Under the pieces are notes generated by a model. That model had not been told where the DNA came from and searched no databases. It saw only the letters and a program-made list of their open reading frames with translations. A stretch of DNA of 64,000 nt from Neorhizobium tomejilense (GTDB taxonomy: Bacteria; Pseudomonadota; Alphaproteobacteria; Rhizobiales; Rhizobiaceae): NCBI GenBank assembly GCA_002968845.1, contig PVBG01000010.1:124001-188000 (forward strand), read 5' to 3'. A program made the position numbers and the translations under genes. This document shows positions 7,538 through 16,367 of this stretch, piece after piece (the stretch's first letter is position 1; each line of letters opens with the position of its first letter).

Positions 7538-9942
7538 GAGGATACCGTGATGCCGTTGGAGTTGATGAGCGTCTTGCCGATCTCGATCTCGCCGGAGATG
7601 ATCTTGATGATGTGGGCGAGCGCCATTTTCGTTACGCCATCCTCGATGACGAATGGCTTGATCGCGTCGCCGCCGCCACCTGAAACCACGAGCTGGTCGA
7701 CGTCGAAGCCTGCTCGCGACCTGATCACCCCGTCTTCGGTATAAAGTTCGATGAAGAAACCACTTTGCTCGAATTCGTCACCCAGCTGCGCCTTGAGCAA
7801 GATGGCATAGCGAACGTTCACCCCTTCCGGCGCGGCGACTGCCTGAAAAGCAACCATCCCGTTCGCCAGGTTCTCGCCGAACTCGGCGATCAGCTCTTCC
7901 GTCGCCGCAGCCACGTTCGCGACGTCGGACGTTAAGATGACGATTTCCTCGCGGAAGCTCGCCCCAACTTGTTGCAGCTGGCGCCCGATCGATTGTGACA
8001 CGCCACCGTTGATCTGCAGGTTCTGCTGCAGGCGCGCCAGCAGGCCTTCCACCCGGCCCATTTCGGCATAGAGGCCTTCGAACAGGTGTCGGACGGCCCC
8101 GCCGAGGTGGTTCAGCTCGGCGATCGCGGTAAGCATCCCGGTCGCCTCGGCTGTCGTCATCCAGGGCGTGAAAGTCTTCAGGCGATCCGGCGAGGTGGTA
8201 ATCGTCGCCTGCGCCACATAGACCTTGCCCGAGACGACATTCTTGGTGGTCGTATACTCGCCGGTCTCCGGGTTGACAGACTGGTCCTGAAACACTTCCG
8301 TCGTGCCGTCGACCTGGTAGAAGAACCGCACGGCCGTGATCGTCGGATCTTCCGGCGGCTCCCACGTGAAGCGCAGGATTGGCACATCGTAGCCGGCCGC
8401 CCCGGTCATGTACCCTGCTTCGACGTCGAAACCCTGCACGGTGGACAGAAGCGAAGGATTGACCGGCGGGGTCGGCGGAATGACCACCGGACCCGGCTCG
8501 ATGTCGCCGTCATCGTAGATATCGGCATCAGCCTCGGACAGTTTCAGCGTAAACCTGAACTTTTCGTCGAGCGCCCATTCCGAGATCATCCACGTCTTGC
8601 CGCGCCAGATGACCCATTCACCTTCCTGCACCCTGAGGCCGACACGCCGGCTCACCGGCAAGGTGACGGTCCCGCCGCGGCGGTTCTGGCGGTACCGGAT
8701 ATTCAGCAGGTATTGCGCGATATCCGGATCGCTCACCTGCAGGAAATCGTTCGACGTCTGGCGGTTGCGGCCGTCCGCCGCCACGTCGGCATTCACATGG
8801 ACCGGCGTCAGGCTTTCCGGGTTCCACATCGCCTCGATCGAAAGGAACTGACCGGACAAGTGATTATACCGTTCGAAGGCAGATTTGCGGAACTGGATAT
8901 CCTTGGCCCGGTCGATTGGGATATCCTCGGCCGTGATTTCAAGTACCGGGACCTGGGGGGCGCCGGCGACGATGCCTGACAGGCCGCGCCGATTGAGGCC
9001 ATATCCGGCCATCGCATCGTCAAATTCCTTCAGGATCTCGGTATGATCGTCCTCTCCCGTCACCCAAAGCGAGCACTGGTAGGTCGGCTTGCTGCCGCGC
9101 AACGTGTCGCAGACGTTCATCGCCACAAAATACGTGCCAAGGTCGAGCTGCCCGAGGCTCTTTCCCTCTCCGATCAAGGTCCGACCGGAGATCATTGCCC
9201 GCAAGCCCAGCTGATAGTTCAGCCGATGGACAGCGGGATTTCGGGTATGGACCCAGGTCGAGGGATCGTCGATACGCTGCGGACCGGACCCGCCGGCAAC
9301 CGTGGAATCCTTCCGCGGATCGTATTCGCGAAGACCGCGCAGCACGAACTCGAATTCCGGTTTCCCCTGAGAGAAGAGATCCGCGTCATAGGTGCGGTAG
9401 ACGACGACATAGGCCATACCGGCGTTGACGCTGGTCGCCTTCCATCTCTGCCCCAGGGTCGCCGTGTTCGCGACCAGGTGGGTGTCAACACCCTGTCCCG
9501 GCCGGCCGTCGAAGAACAATATCAGGATCGAACTGCCGTACCCGGCAACATTATACGCGGCAACATGGTTGCCGCCCATGACCGTCGGCACCAGGTTGCG
9601 CTTCCGGCCGAAGAAATAGACATACGGCTCCAGCCCGTCACACCAGCCGTTCGCCAGCAGAAAGACCTCGGCATTGACCTTGTTGCCGCTGCCATACTTT
9701 GCGTAGAAGGCTCGCTGTCCCTTGGTCTTGCCTGTGCCGAACAGCGTTCCGACCGGGACGTCGCCGCCATATTGCGTCTCCCCCTGGACCGCCGTGTATT
9801 TCCGCTTCTTCGGCCGGTTGAGATATTGAAAGCCGAGGCTCGCGGCGAATGCGAGAGCGCTGCCGATGACGGTTGCGGCAAGCGCCGAGCCGGCAAAGAG
9901 CGCGCCCGCGATCAGCGAGCCGATGGCTGAAAAGATCGCCAT
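7534..9942 (-). CDS. Central tail tip protein (lambda gpJ-like)
   Basis: The 802-residue protein opens with a hydrophobic, alanine-rich stretch (MAIFSAIGSLIAGALFAGSALA) that in J-type proteins becomes part of the tail channel, then QYGGDVPVGTLFGTGKTKGQ, a phrase common in rhizobial phage tip proteins. A middle region (about residues 500-600) looks like a fibronectin type III domain (ILRFTWEPPEDPTITAVRFF). The C-terminus carries a coiled coil (LLARLQQNLQINGGVSQSI) and a DUF1983-like stretch. It closes the tail and triggers DNA release after receptor contact. Gene order after the peptidase-like gene matches lambda K-I-J. Confidence 0.85.
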   Translation of the reverse strand: MAIFSAIGSLIAGALFAGSALAATVIGSALAFAASLGFQYLNRPKKRKYTAVQGETQYGGDVPVGTLFGTGKTKGQRAFYAKYGSGNKVNAEVFLLANGWCDGLEPYVYFFGRKRNLVPTVMGGNHVAAYNVAGYGSSILILFFDGRPGQGVDTHLVANTATLGQRWKATSVNAGMAYVVVYRTYDADLFSQGKPEFEFVLRGLREYDPRKDSTVAGGSGPQRIDDPSTWVHTRNPAVHRLNYQLGLRAMISGRTLIGEGKSLGQLDLGTYFVAMNVCDTLRGSKPTYQCSLWVTGEDDHTEILKEFDDAMAGYGLNRRGLSGIVAGAPQVPVLEITAEDIPIDRAKDIQFRKSAFERYNHLSGQFLSIEAMWNPESLTPVHVNADVAADGRNRQTSNDFLQVSDPDIAQYLLNIRYRQNRRGGTVTLPVSRRVGLRVQEGEWVIWRGKTWMISEWALDEKFRFTLKLSEADADIYDDGDIEPGPVVIPPTPPVNPSLLSTVQGFDVEAGYMTGAAGYDVPILRFTWEPPEDPTITAVRFFYQVDGTTEVFQDQSVNPETGEYTTTKNVVSGKVYVAQATITTSPDRLKTFTPWMTTAEATGMLTAIAELNHLGGAVRHLFEGLYAEMGRVEGLLARLQQNLQINGGVSQSIGRQLQQVGASFREEIVILTSDVANVAAATEELIAEFGENLANGMVAFQAVAAPEGVNVRYAILLKAQLGDEFEQSGFFIELYTEDGVIRSRAGFDVDQLVVSGGGGDAIKPFVIEDGVTKMALAHIIKIISGEIEIGKTLINSNGITVSS

Positions 9943-9948
9943 ATTATG

Positions 9949-10362
9949 TCACCCGATATGAAATGCTGCGACGACGTCGGAAAGGCCGTAATCGGCCCGA
10001 CCGTTGGCGGTCTTGGTGACGAAGCGCGTGCCGACACAGACGCCGACATGCTCGGCGCCGTCGTCGAGGCGCAGGATAACGAGATCGCCCAAGCGTGCTT
10101 CCGCAGCTCCGACCGGCGGACGGCCGAGCTCGACGGTCCAGAAGTCGATCAGGCTCTTGAACCCGCGCTTCCGCAATGCGCGCTGCGCCCCGGCGAGGCT
10201 TTTGTAGGCGCCGCGATATTTCTCGACGAGGGCCATGCCCTCCAGGGCGTCAACAATGGCGCAGCCCATCATGAAGCAATCGGAGCGCTCTGGCTTGCCA
10301 TAGTCATACGGCTTCGCGAGCTCGCCCGAGAGCGTGCTTTCCACAATTCTAAAACGGTTCAT
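9949..10362 (-). CDS. DUF6950-like tail protein (cysteine-peptidase-like)
   Basis: The 137-residue protein has a cysteine in SDCFMMGCAIVDAL and a later histidine in GAEHVGVCVG, which together with KPYDYGKPERSDC resemble an NlpC/P60-type Cys-His layout. The family is often annotated DUF6950 in alphaproteobacterial phages. It sits immediately upstream of the J-like gene, where lambda encodes the K peptidase. Peptidase activity is inferred. The start at 10362 is four bases after the previous stop; an in-frame extension to 10407 would overlap that gene. Confidence 0.65.
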   Translation of the reverse strand: MNRFRIVESTLSGELAKPYDYGKPERSDCFMMGCAIVDALEGMALVEKYRGAYKSLAGAQRALRKRGFKSLIDFWTVELGRPPVGAAEARLGDLVILRLDDGAEHVGVCVGTRFVTKTANGRADYGLSDVVAAFHIG

Positions 10363-10366
10363 CTGA

Positions 10367-10954
10367 TCAGCCGGACCTCTGCCCCCATTCCTCGGGGATC
10401 GTTGCATTGGTGGCGACGTATTCGAGACCAGTGTCGGTCGCGAGATTGTCGAACTGCTGTTCCTTCATCGAGCGCTTGACGCCGGTCGATCCACGCGCCG
10501 ATCGTCCCGGCGGCTGCAGGTCGATCGACAGGGTGAGCGATCGCTCGGAACCCGAGATCGCGCCCTCGTTATATCGGACCAGGTCTATCTCGTAGACCGT
10601 GGAGGCGAGGATGCCGAGGACCTCGTTGGTATCAGGGGTACCCGCCAGATGCGCAATGATGACGGGCGAGTTTTGGTAGTTGAAAGCCTCGATCTGGGCG
10701 ATGGCATCATCCGGATTGGTCACCGGGATATTCGAGAAGACAATCGTGCGCGTGGTCACGGCCGTGCCAAGCGCGCTGACGGTGTTTCCCGGCTGAAGGA
10801 ACCGGTTAGGGAGATACACGAGGCCATTGTAGGTAAACTGGCGACCGCCGCGATGATAGCCGGCTGACTTGCCGGGAAGGTCGAACCGGATCAGGTCGAG
10901 GACGGCAAACCGGCCCTCCTCGATCACGGCTTCGACGGCAGGATCAAGCGACAT
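10367..10954 (-). CDS. Distal minor tail protein (DUF2163/gpL-position)
   Basis: The 195-residue protein has RFDLPGKSAGYHRGGRQF and YNGLVYLPNRF near its N-terminus, reminiscent of the beta-rich minor tail proteins that precede the tip peptidase in siphophages and gene transfer agents (gp13/DUF2163 or lambda L). It overlaps the previous gene by 11 bases. Cysteine ligands for an iron-sulfur cluster, as in lambda L, are absent, so it is probably the DUF2163-type counterpart. Role: part of the distal tail ring. Confidence 0.6.
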   Translation of the reverse strand: MSLDPAVEAVIEEGRFAVLDLIRFDLPGKSAGYHRGGRQFTYNGLVYLPNRFLQPGNTVSALGTAVTTRTIVFSNIPVTNPDDAIAQIEAFNYQNSPVIIAHLAGTPDTNEVLGILASTVYEIDLVRYNEGAISGSERSLTLSIDLQPPGRSARGSTGVKRSMKEQQFDNLATDTGLEYVATNATIPEEWGQRSG

Positions 10955-11603
10955 CGGGGAAAACCTCCGTTGCTGAGAAGCTGGCAGTGTAGTTCGGCCA
11001 GGACTTGGGCGCGCTGAACGAACCCTTGTCGATGGCCATCAAACAGGTAGGCTTTTCGAACCGGACCGTGCAGGGCAGCGTGAACACCTGCACATCGAGA
11101 AAGAAACGGATCGGCAGCGTCACCACGCCGGCGCCGCTCGCCACGGCACCGCTGCGGATCCTGTGCAGCGAGCGGACATACGTACTTTTTCTGATTTCGA
11201 CATAATCGCCGGCCGAAAGCACAAAGCCCGCCGGGAGACCGTCGACCACAATGGTCAATGGGTCCGTGATCGATTGCAGCACCGCATCACCATTGAACGC
11301 GCCACCGCCCGCCTTGACGCCTGAAAGCGGCTGGCTGCCCTGGTAAGCGATCGGTCGCGGGCGATGCGGATCATAGGCCGCGATCAGGCAACCGTCTTCG
11401 GCATCCATCTCGAAGGCGTCCATTAGCGCGGCTTCAGTCGTCGTCAGCTTTTCGGCCGTCAGCTGCAGAGTCCAATAGGGCGTGCCGAACACGTGGCTTT
11501 CGGTGCGACGGCCTTCCATCTGGTTGACGTCACCAGGGCGCACCGGCCGCATGTTGGACTGCGAGTAGGTTATACCTGGAAGAGAGACGATCGTCGCCGG
11601 CAT
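10944..11603 (-). CDS. Distal tail protein (gpM/GTA gp12-position)
   Basis: The 219-residue beta-rich protein follows the tape measure gene and precedes the DUF2163-like gene, the position of the distal tail protein that caps the tube. Recognisable phrases such as EGRRTESHVFGTPYW and DPHRPRPIAYQGSQP suggest a conserved virion protein, but I cannot name a family with certainty. The ATG at 11603 overlaps the tape measure stop (TGATG), with GGTGGGA upstream; a GTG one codon earlier is also possible. Confidence 0.6.
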   Translation of the reverse strand: MPATIVSLPGITYSQSNMRPVRPGDVNQMEGRRTESHVFGTPYWTLQLTAEKLTTTEAALMDAFEMDAEDGCLIAAYDPHRPRPIAYQGSQPLSGVKAGGGAFNGDAVLQSITDPLTIVVDGLPAGFVLSAGDYVEIRKSTYVRSLHRIRSGAVASGAGVVTLPIRFFLDVQVFTLPCTVRFEKPTCLMAIDKGSFSAPKSWPNYTASFSATEVFPDVA

Positions 11604-13684
11604 CACGTCCCACCGTTCTGGCGATAGTTCGCCTGGGCGTCGTTATTGCTGCGGATAAGCTGAACGCTCTGGTCTTGGCTCTGCTGAAGGATATTGCCGA
11701 CAAGTCCTTCGCCGAGCCGGATCTCGACTACAGACCGGTTGTCGGTGGCTTCGGAGCCCAATCCCTGCATCTTGCTCGGGGCATAGATCCGGCCATGCTG
11801 AGACGGGGCAAAGAATTCTCTCTCATTTTCGTTGACCTCGTAGAGGCGACCCGGCGAGACGTCGCCTCCCGCTGCCCTCGCGCCGCCGTAACCGAGGACG
11901 GCGCTGAGCGTGGTGTTCGGGACGAAGTTCGACTGCTTGCCGCCACCGAATAGTCCCCCGAAGAGCGATGCAAGAATTCCGCCGCCACCACCACCGCCGG
12001 CGGAGTTGTTGACCTTGAATATGCTGTCCAGAACATCGTCGAGCAGCTTATCGGAAATACGCGACAGGACATTGATTGCCATATCGCCCATCTCCTGCCA
12101 GGTGATCTTGCCGTCCTCGAGGGCGCTTTTCATGTCGTCGATCGCCGAACGCGTGAGATCACGTTCGAAAGCAATCTGGTCGGTCAGACGGTTGCGCGCC
12201 TCCTCCTGCTGGAAGAGCTCTTCGTTCAGCTCAATGATCTTGTTGCGCTCTTCCGTCGTGGCCTTGGAGCCTGCCATGCGAGAGCCTTCAAGCGCCCGCT
12301 TGGCCTGGTCGCTTTTCCAGACAACGGCGATCTCGTTTTCCAGCTCGGTGATGATCTCGCGGATCCGCTCCCGTTCCTTCTCGGTAGCGGTTGCCGCCCG
12401 CTCGGAGGTGGACGCGGATTTCTTGGCGGCTTCGTCCTGTTCCTGCCGGGCGACGGTCTCGCGGGCCAGTGCTTCGGCCTGGTCCTTGGAGAGCTTCACC
12501 CCCTTGCTTGACGCATCGGACAGGATCTTCTCAAGTTCGGCAGCGACCTTCCGCTCGGTATTCGACTTCGCGAGCTCTTCGCGATACTCCCGTATGTAAT
12601 CCCCGGACAGATCACGAGTGGGCTTGGGCGTGGACTGGTCCGCTTTACCTACGACACGGCTGTTGATAACATTGGTAATGCGGGCATCTTCTTCAGCCAG
12701 CTCCGCTAGCTTCCGTTTCGCCTCATCAATTTGCCCAGTGTAACCAGCCAGGTTGGCGTTTTTGCTGTCCTCAAACCCCAGGCTTTTCGCGGTAGGGGAC
12801 AGCTTTCCGCCTGCCGAACGCTGCTCTTCCTGCGCCTCCAATATCTGGCGTTCGAGATCCAGCCGCTCCTTTCCGATCTGAACCTGGCGACCCTGAAGGG
12901 TGGTATTCTGCTGCTGCTCGAATTCGTGGAACGTGTCGAGGAACCATGCCCAGGCTGATACCGCTTCAACGATCGCGCCTTTCAGCTTCGTGCCGACCGT
13001 CGCCGCAATGATGTTGAATTTTTTGTCGACTTCCTCTGCCTGGGCAACCATCTCACGGTTCATGACGAGGCCGAGCTCGTTCGCCAGCTGAATTTGCTCT
13101 CGAAGTCCTTCCGCTCCTTTGTCGACCAACTCAACGAACCGTTCGCCGGCGGACCCGCCGAACAGCTCGTCGCCGATCCTAAGGCGAGCTGCGCGGTCGA
13201 ATTCCTGCATTCTGCCGATGATTTCGACAAACAGAGCCGAAGGATCTTTCAGTTTTTCGGCAAGCTGCTCGGAACCGTATCCCAACCGCTGAAAAGCCTC
13301 AGCCGCACCACCGCCGCCGGTTTGCACAAATTCGTCGGCGCGCAGGCTCAGTTCCTTTAGGCCGTCAGCCAGGACATCCACCGCGATATTGTTTTGTTCA
13401 GCAGCAAATTTGAGGCCCTGGAACGCCTCAACATCCATCCCCGCCATGCGAGACTGCCTCGACAGCTCGGCAACCGATTCAACGGATGCCTTCATTGCGG
13501 CCGCAAGACCGGTAACTGCCGCCGTGGCAGCTGCAGCAGGTCCGGCCATCGCCGATTGGAAGCGGAGGAACGATGCGGTCAGATCGGCAGCGGTCGTTCG
13601 CGTCGCGGTACGCATGCGTGCGAGCGCACCCTCGAACTTACGTGGATCGCCGCTGATCGTGACCGGGATATCGGGTCTGGTCAT
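11603..13684 (-). CDS. Tail tape measure protein
   Basis: The 693-residue protein combines hydrophobic helical segments (FQSAMAGPAAAATAAVTGLA) with long coiled coils (residues about 300-480) and ends with a glycine-rich linker (NNSAGGGGGGGILASLFGG). Motifs MAGMDVEAFQGLKFAAEQ and DELFGGSAGERFVEL are typical of phage tail length proteins. It sets tail length and helps DNA pass the membrane. The ATG at 13684 overlaps the chaperone stop as ATGA. At 693 residues the protein would give a short tail (lambda gpH is 853), if length scales as usual. Confidence 0.9.
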   Translation of the reverse strand: MTRPDIPVTISGDPRKFEGALARMRTATRTTAADLTASFLRFQSAMAGPAAAATAAVTGLAAAMKASVESVAELSRQSRMAGMDVEAFQGLKFAAEQNNIAVDVLADGLKELSLRADEFVQTGGGGAAEAFQRLGYGSEQLAEKLKDPSALFVEIIGRMQEFDRAARLRIGDELFGGSAGERFVELVDKGAEGLREQIQLANELGLVMNREMVAQAEEVDKKFNIIAATVGTKLKGAIVEAVSAWAWFLDTFHEFEQQQNTTLQGRQVQIGKERLDLERQILEAQEEQRSAGGKLSPTAKSLGFEDSKNANLAGYTGQIDEAKRKLAELAEEDARITNVINSRVVGKADQSTPKPTRDLSGDYIREYREELAKSNTERKVAAELEKILSDASSKGVKLSKDQAEALARETVARQEQDEAAKKSASTSERAATATEKERERIREIITELENEIAVVWKSDQAKRALEGSRMAGSKATTEERNKIIELNEELFQQEEARNRLTDQIAFERDLTRSAIDDMKSALEDGKITWQEMGDMAINVLSRISDKLLDDVLDSIFKVNNSAGGGGGGGILASLFGGLFGGGKQSNFVPNTTLSAVLGYGGARAAGGDVSPGRLYEVNENEREFFAPSQHGRIYAPSKMQGLGSEATDNRSVVEIRLGEGLVGNILQQSQDQSVQLIRSNNDAQANYRQNGGT

Positions 13685-13908
13685 TTCTTTCTTTCGCTCC
13701 AGTTCGTCGCCCGGGGATCGGTCTTCAGCGACTTCCGCTTTCCGTGCGCCACAGCCATCCGCCGAACCTCTTCGCGGCTGACGAAGGGTTGCGACGAAAA
13801 CTTTCCTTGCTGCCCCTCGAGGGCCAACTGCATTTCCACGAGCGTTGCAGACCAGAACACGGCGGGCGGCCAACCCAGGCCACCGGGCGCGTTGGCCAGT
13901 CTGAACAT
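13681..13908 (-). CDS. Tail assembly chaperone, T-like part (Phage_TAC_6 type), probably made by -1 frameshift
   Basis: The 75-codon stretch from ATG 13908 has APGGLGWPPAVFWSATLVEM, the hallmark of small tail assembly chaperones found before the tape measure gene (PF09550-like; gene transfer agents carry one). No Shine-Dalgarno sequence precedes the ATG. The same frame is open back to a stop at 13975-13977, overlapping the end of the upstream chaperone gene by about 45 bases, and lies in the -1 frame of that gene. A G-GT fusion by -1 frameshift, as in lambda, therefore fits better than independent initiation. Confidence 0.7.
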   Translation of the reverse strand: MFRLANAPGGLGWPPAVFWSATLVEMQLALEGQQGKFSSQPFVSREEVRRMAVAHGKRKSLKTDPRATNWSERKK

Positions 13909-13928
13909 CGTGCGAACGTAGTCGGAGA

Positions 13929-14330
13929 TCAGGAGGGGCGCCCTTGCTCCCCCAGGATGGCGGCCTCGGCCATCTCATGGGAGGAACGTTCGTCACGATG
14001 ACGGTGGCCGCCCTCGATATGCGCGAGAAAGGCTTTCTCAATCCCCTCCTGCCAGCTGTCACGGTCCGCCATCGAGATATTGCTGTCGTCGAGGATCCTC
14101 GCCGAGAAGGCAGAGGCCTTGTCGTCATCGTCGGCAACGATCAGCGTGCGAACGGCGCAGGCGACCGCGAAGGGCTCGAAACCGATCAGCCTTCGGTACA
14201 GTTCGTCCACCGTCAACACCTTCGTTGCCTGAGAGAGCTTCGTCAGGCCGGAGAAGGTGACCGCGACCCGGAAGGACTCGCGGCCGATAGTGATATCCGC
14301 TTCGCCGCGGATCGGGTTTGCAGTCGTCAT
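13929..14330 (-). CDS. Tail assembly chaperone, G-like (GTA gp10 type)
   Basis: The 133-residue protein starts with NPIRGEADITIGRESFRVAVTFSGL, the pattern of GTA-gp10-like proteins that bind the tape measure during tail assembly. Its C-terminal residues (IEGGHRHRDERSSHEMAEA) are charged and probably flexible. It lies between the tail tube gene and the T-like reading frame. Near its end a GGGGG run (codons CTG GGG GAG) could let the ribosome slip by -1 into the T-like frame. Confidence 0.75.
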   Translation of the reverse strand: MTTANPIRGEADITIGRESFRVAVTFSGLTKLSQATKVLTVDELYRRLIGFEPFAVACAVRTLIVADDDDKASAFSARILDDSNISMADRDSWQEGIEKAFLAHIEGGHRHRDERSSHEMAEAAILGEQGRPS

Positions 14331-14332
14331 CG

Positions 14333-14743
14333 TCAGACGGCCGCCACGAAGGTCGTCGCACCCGTCAAGGCAAGACGGATATCAGCCTGCATTTCGTTCG
14401 TCTTGTCGCCCGAAAACGTCATGGACAGCAGGCCATCGGCTTCGATCGTGCCCACGCCGGGAATGGTAACCTGGTAAGCTTCCACAACCTGGTTGATCGC
14501 GTTTGCCGCCACTGCCTTCATCGTGGCATTGCTGACGAAGGCGCCCTGGCCGGTCACACGGATGGACTGTGTGCCATACATGAGCGCCAGGACCAGCTTG
14601 GAGCCGGGAGCTGCGCAATCCGGCTTGGTGATATCGATTTCCTCATTGTTGATTTCGATGCTGCGCTGCTCTGTTACGCAAAGAAGCTCAAAATCCCCGG
14701 TCCCGTCGTCGCGGGCGATGGTGAGTGTGCGGCCAAGTGGCAT
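14333..14743 (-). CDS. Major tail tube protein
   Basis: The 136-residue protein has features of the TP901-1/lambda V tail tube fold: an N-terminal strand with GRTLTIARDDG, central RSIEINNEEIDITKPDC, and a C-terminal beta region IEADGLLSMTFSGDKTNEM. Tail tube subunits of this group usually run 130-180 residues. It stacks as hexamers around the tape measure protein. Neighbours fit: tail terminator upstream, chaperones downstream. Confidence 0.85.
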   Translation of the reverse strand: MPLGRTLTIARDDGTGDFELLCVTEQRSIEINNEEIDITKPDCAAPGSKLVLALMYGTQSIRVTGQGAFVSNATMKAVAANAINQVVEAYQVTIPGVGTIEADGLLSMTFSGDKTNEMQADIRLALTGATTFVAAV

Positions 14744-14781
14744 GACTGAAGTCTCCTATTGAGATGAGAGGGATGGAAAGG

Positions 14782-15246
14782 TCAGAGCGCCGCGACGGAA
14801 GGATCGCTTGCGAGGGTCTTGTAACGGACCTGGTAGGTGAGATTTCCGGCACCGAGCGGAAGACCGGTGCGCGGATCGACGAACAGGCGGGTAGTCTGCA
14901 GTTCGAGATCGACCGCGAGACCACCGATCGTGACGTCTTGTTCCATCCGCGCCTCGATCAGCGCGGAAATCCGATCGAACTCCTCTTCCGCATCATCGTC
15001 CCGCAGATGGACGATGACCGAGAGCGCCATAGAACGGTCGTAACCATCTTCGCCGTTCGGCCCGGAGCTTGGCCGGCGGCCGCTGTTTTCGCCGGCCTCG
15101 CCCCACGACAGGGTAATGGCCGGCAGCAATTCCTGTGGCACGGCCGCGAACCGGCCGCGCGCTACTTTTCTCGGACCTGAAAATTCCGGGATGGTGGCAA
15201 GGCCGGCCGCGACCCCTGCGACGATCAGGCTACGGCGATGCGCCAT
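14782..15246 (-). CDS. Tail terminator protein (gpU-like)
   Basis: The 154-residue protein contains AVPQELLPAITLSWGEAGE, the LPAI phrase typical of gpU-like tail terminators, and later FDRISALIEARMEQDVTIGGLAVD followed by YQVRYKTL, the usual C-terminal strand. It caps the finished tail tube and gives the head-binding surface. Its ATG overlaps the previous stop (TGATG), and it lies directly before the tube gene, as in lambda (U then V). Confidence 0.75.
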   Translation of the reverse strand: MAHRRSLIVAGVAAGLATIPEFSGPRKVARGRFAAVPQELLPAITLSWGEAGENSGRRPSSGPNGEDGYDRSMALSVIVHLRDDDAEEEFDRISALIEARMEQDVTIGGLAVDLELQTTRLFVDPRTGLPLGAGNLTYQVRYKTLASDPSVAAL

Positions 15247-15539
15247 CAGCCACGGCGCCCTAGATCGCGCAACGCCCGGTCAGCGGTAACGTTGGAATAG
15301 CCTGCCGCAACGACGTCGGTGACCGTCTTGCCGTCCCTCAACAGCCGCCCGATATCGGAACGGATCGCGGATCGGAGGCGAACCGGCAACGTCTCCCAGG
15401 TGCCGGACAGCTTCCGCAGCGCTTCACGGGCATCCTTTTTCGCCTTGCTCTCACCCTCGGAAAAGAGCGCCTTGGCGATCCCCTCCGGATCGAGCGCGGC
15501 GGCGACCTTTGCCGGCTCTTCTGTCTTCGGTTCGTTCAT
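15246..15539 (-). CDS. Small head-tail region protein of unknown function
   Basis: The 97-residue protein is mostly charged helix (EGESKAKKDAREALRKL), with a later RSDIGRLLRDGKTVTDVV helix. It occupies the place where lambda encodes gpZ but has no resemblance to Z; a Z-like gene lies upstream of the terminase instead (24354-25100). The start at 15539, MNEPKTEE, follows the FII-like stop by one base; a longer in-frame extension would lie wholly inside that gene. Possibly a head-tail joining or assembly factor. Confidence 0.6.
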   Translation of the reverse strand: MNEPKTEEPAKVAAALDPEGIAKALFSEGESKAKKDAREALRKLSGTWETLPVRLRSAIRSDIGRLLRDGKTVTDVVAAGYSNVTADRALRDLGRRG

Positions 15540-15540
15540 G

Positions 15541-15900
15541 TCAGATATCTCCCGAAAGATAGATGCGCAGCATCGAGCGCGCATCGTCCGAGTGGTTCTT
15601 GATCTGGTAGGAAGCGCTGACGCCTGTCCGGTTTCCCAGCGCATCCAGTTCATGGATCGTCACGCTGTCGCGCTGGCTTTGCAGGCCCGCAACCTTGGAA
15701 TACGCAACGGAAAGCAGATGGGTCGTACCCTCGACCGCCTGCCCCTGTTCTTCCGCCTCGTCCAATTCCCGCCACTGGCGGAAGATGACGCGGACGGAGG
15801 GGCGCGCGACGCCGCCGATGGTGAAGACGGCGTCGGCATTGCCGAAGGCACGATCGAAGCTCACGCCCATCCGTTCGAAGATGGGTGAGCGGGGCTTCAT
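15541..15900 (-). CDS. Head-tail joining protein (gpFII-like)
   Basis: The 119-residue protein begins SPIFERMGVSFDRAFGNADAVFTI and has the size (lambda FII is 117) and position of the FII attachment protein, which sits on the head vertex and receives the tail. The ATG overlaps the preceding stop (TGATG). The assignment combines size, position and a weak match to the FII pattern. Confidence 0.7.
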   Translation of the reverse strand: MKPRSPIFERMGVSFDRAFGNADAVFTIGGVARPSVRVIFRQWRELDEAEEQGQAVEGTTHLLSVAYSKVAGLQSQRDSVTIHELDALGNRTGVSASYQIKNHSDDARSMLRIYLSGDI

Positions 15901-16304
15901 CAGGTCGGCTTCTTCAGCTTGATGTTTTCAGCCTCGGCCGCTTCCAGGCGTTTACCGAGGGCAAGATTGTCCTCGCCGAGCTTGGTGTGGTCGAGCACCA
16001 GCTTGTCGTAGAGGCTGGTCTTTTCGGAGAGCCTCGTCTCCAGCTCACGCTTCTCCGCAAGCAGCGTCTCGATCTGGGAATCCCGCTGCGAGATCTCGGC
16101 ATCCGCAAGCGCAGCGCCGGCCGCGCCCTCGATCTGGGGACCGCCGGTATAGTCGCCGAAATTGTGACGGATGTTCTCCGCCTCCTCGGCGCTGATACCG
16201 TCCTTGCCGCCGATCGGCACGGGTGTACCCGGAGCGTAGGACTTCTTTCCTGCCTTGACCGTCGCATTAAACCGCTCGGTCCTGCTATTTGTCTTGGTAT
16301 TCAT
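15900..16304 (-). CDS. Coiled-coil head protein (gpFI position)
   Basis: The 134-residue protein has a basic N-terminus and a long C-terminal coiled coil (IETLLAEKRELETRLSEK onward to the end). It lies between the major capsid gene and the FII-like gene, the FI position in lambda, where the product helps terminase dock to the prohead. No sequence similarity to FI is visible to me. The ATG at 16304 has GGAGG five bases upstream, which rejects the in-frame start at 16316. Confidence 0.6.
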   Translation of the reverse strand: MNTKTNSRTERFNATVKAGKKSYAPGTPVPIGGKDGISAEEAENIRHNFGDYTGGPQIEGAAGAALADAEISQRDSQIETLLAEKRELETRLSEKTSLYDKLVLDHTKLGEDNLALGKRLEAAEAENIKLKKPT

Positions 16305-16367
16305 GGGTGCCTCCATGGGCTTCGTGGCCGCCGGAACCCCGGTCGGCGCACGAGTTCGGTTCAGGGG

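Noticed and set aside
11603-14137. Extended 844-codon tape measure frame
   Set aside because: The extra 150 codons overlap both chaperone genes; the ATG at 13684 overlaps the chaperone stop as ATGA.
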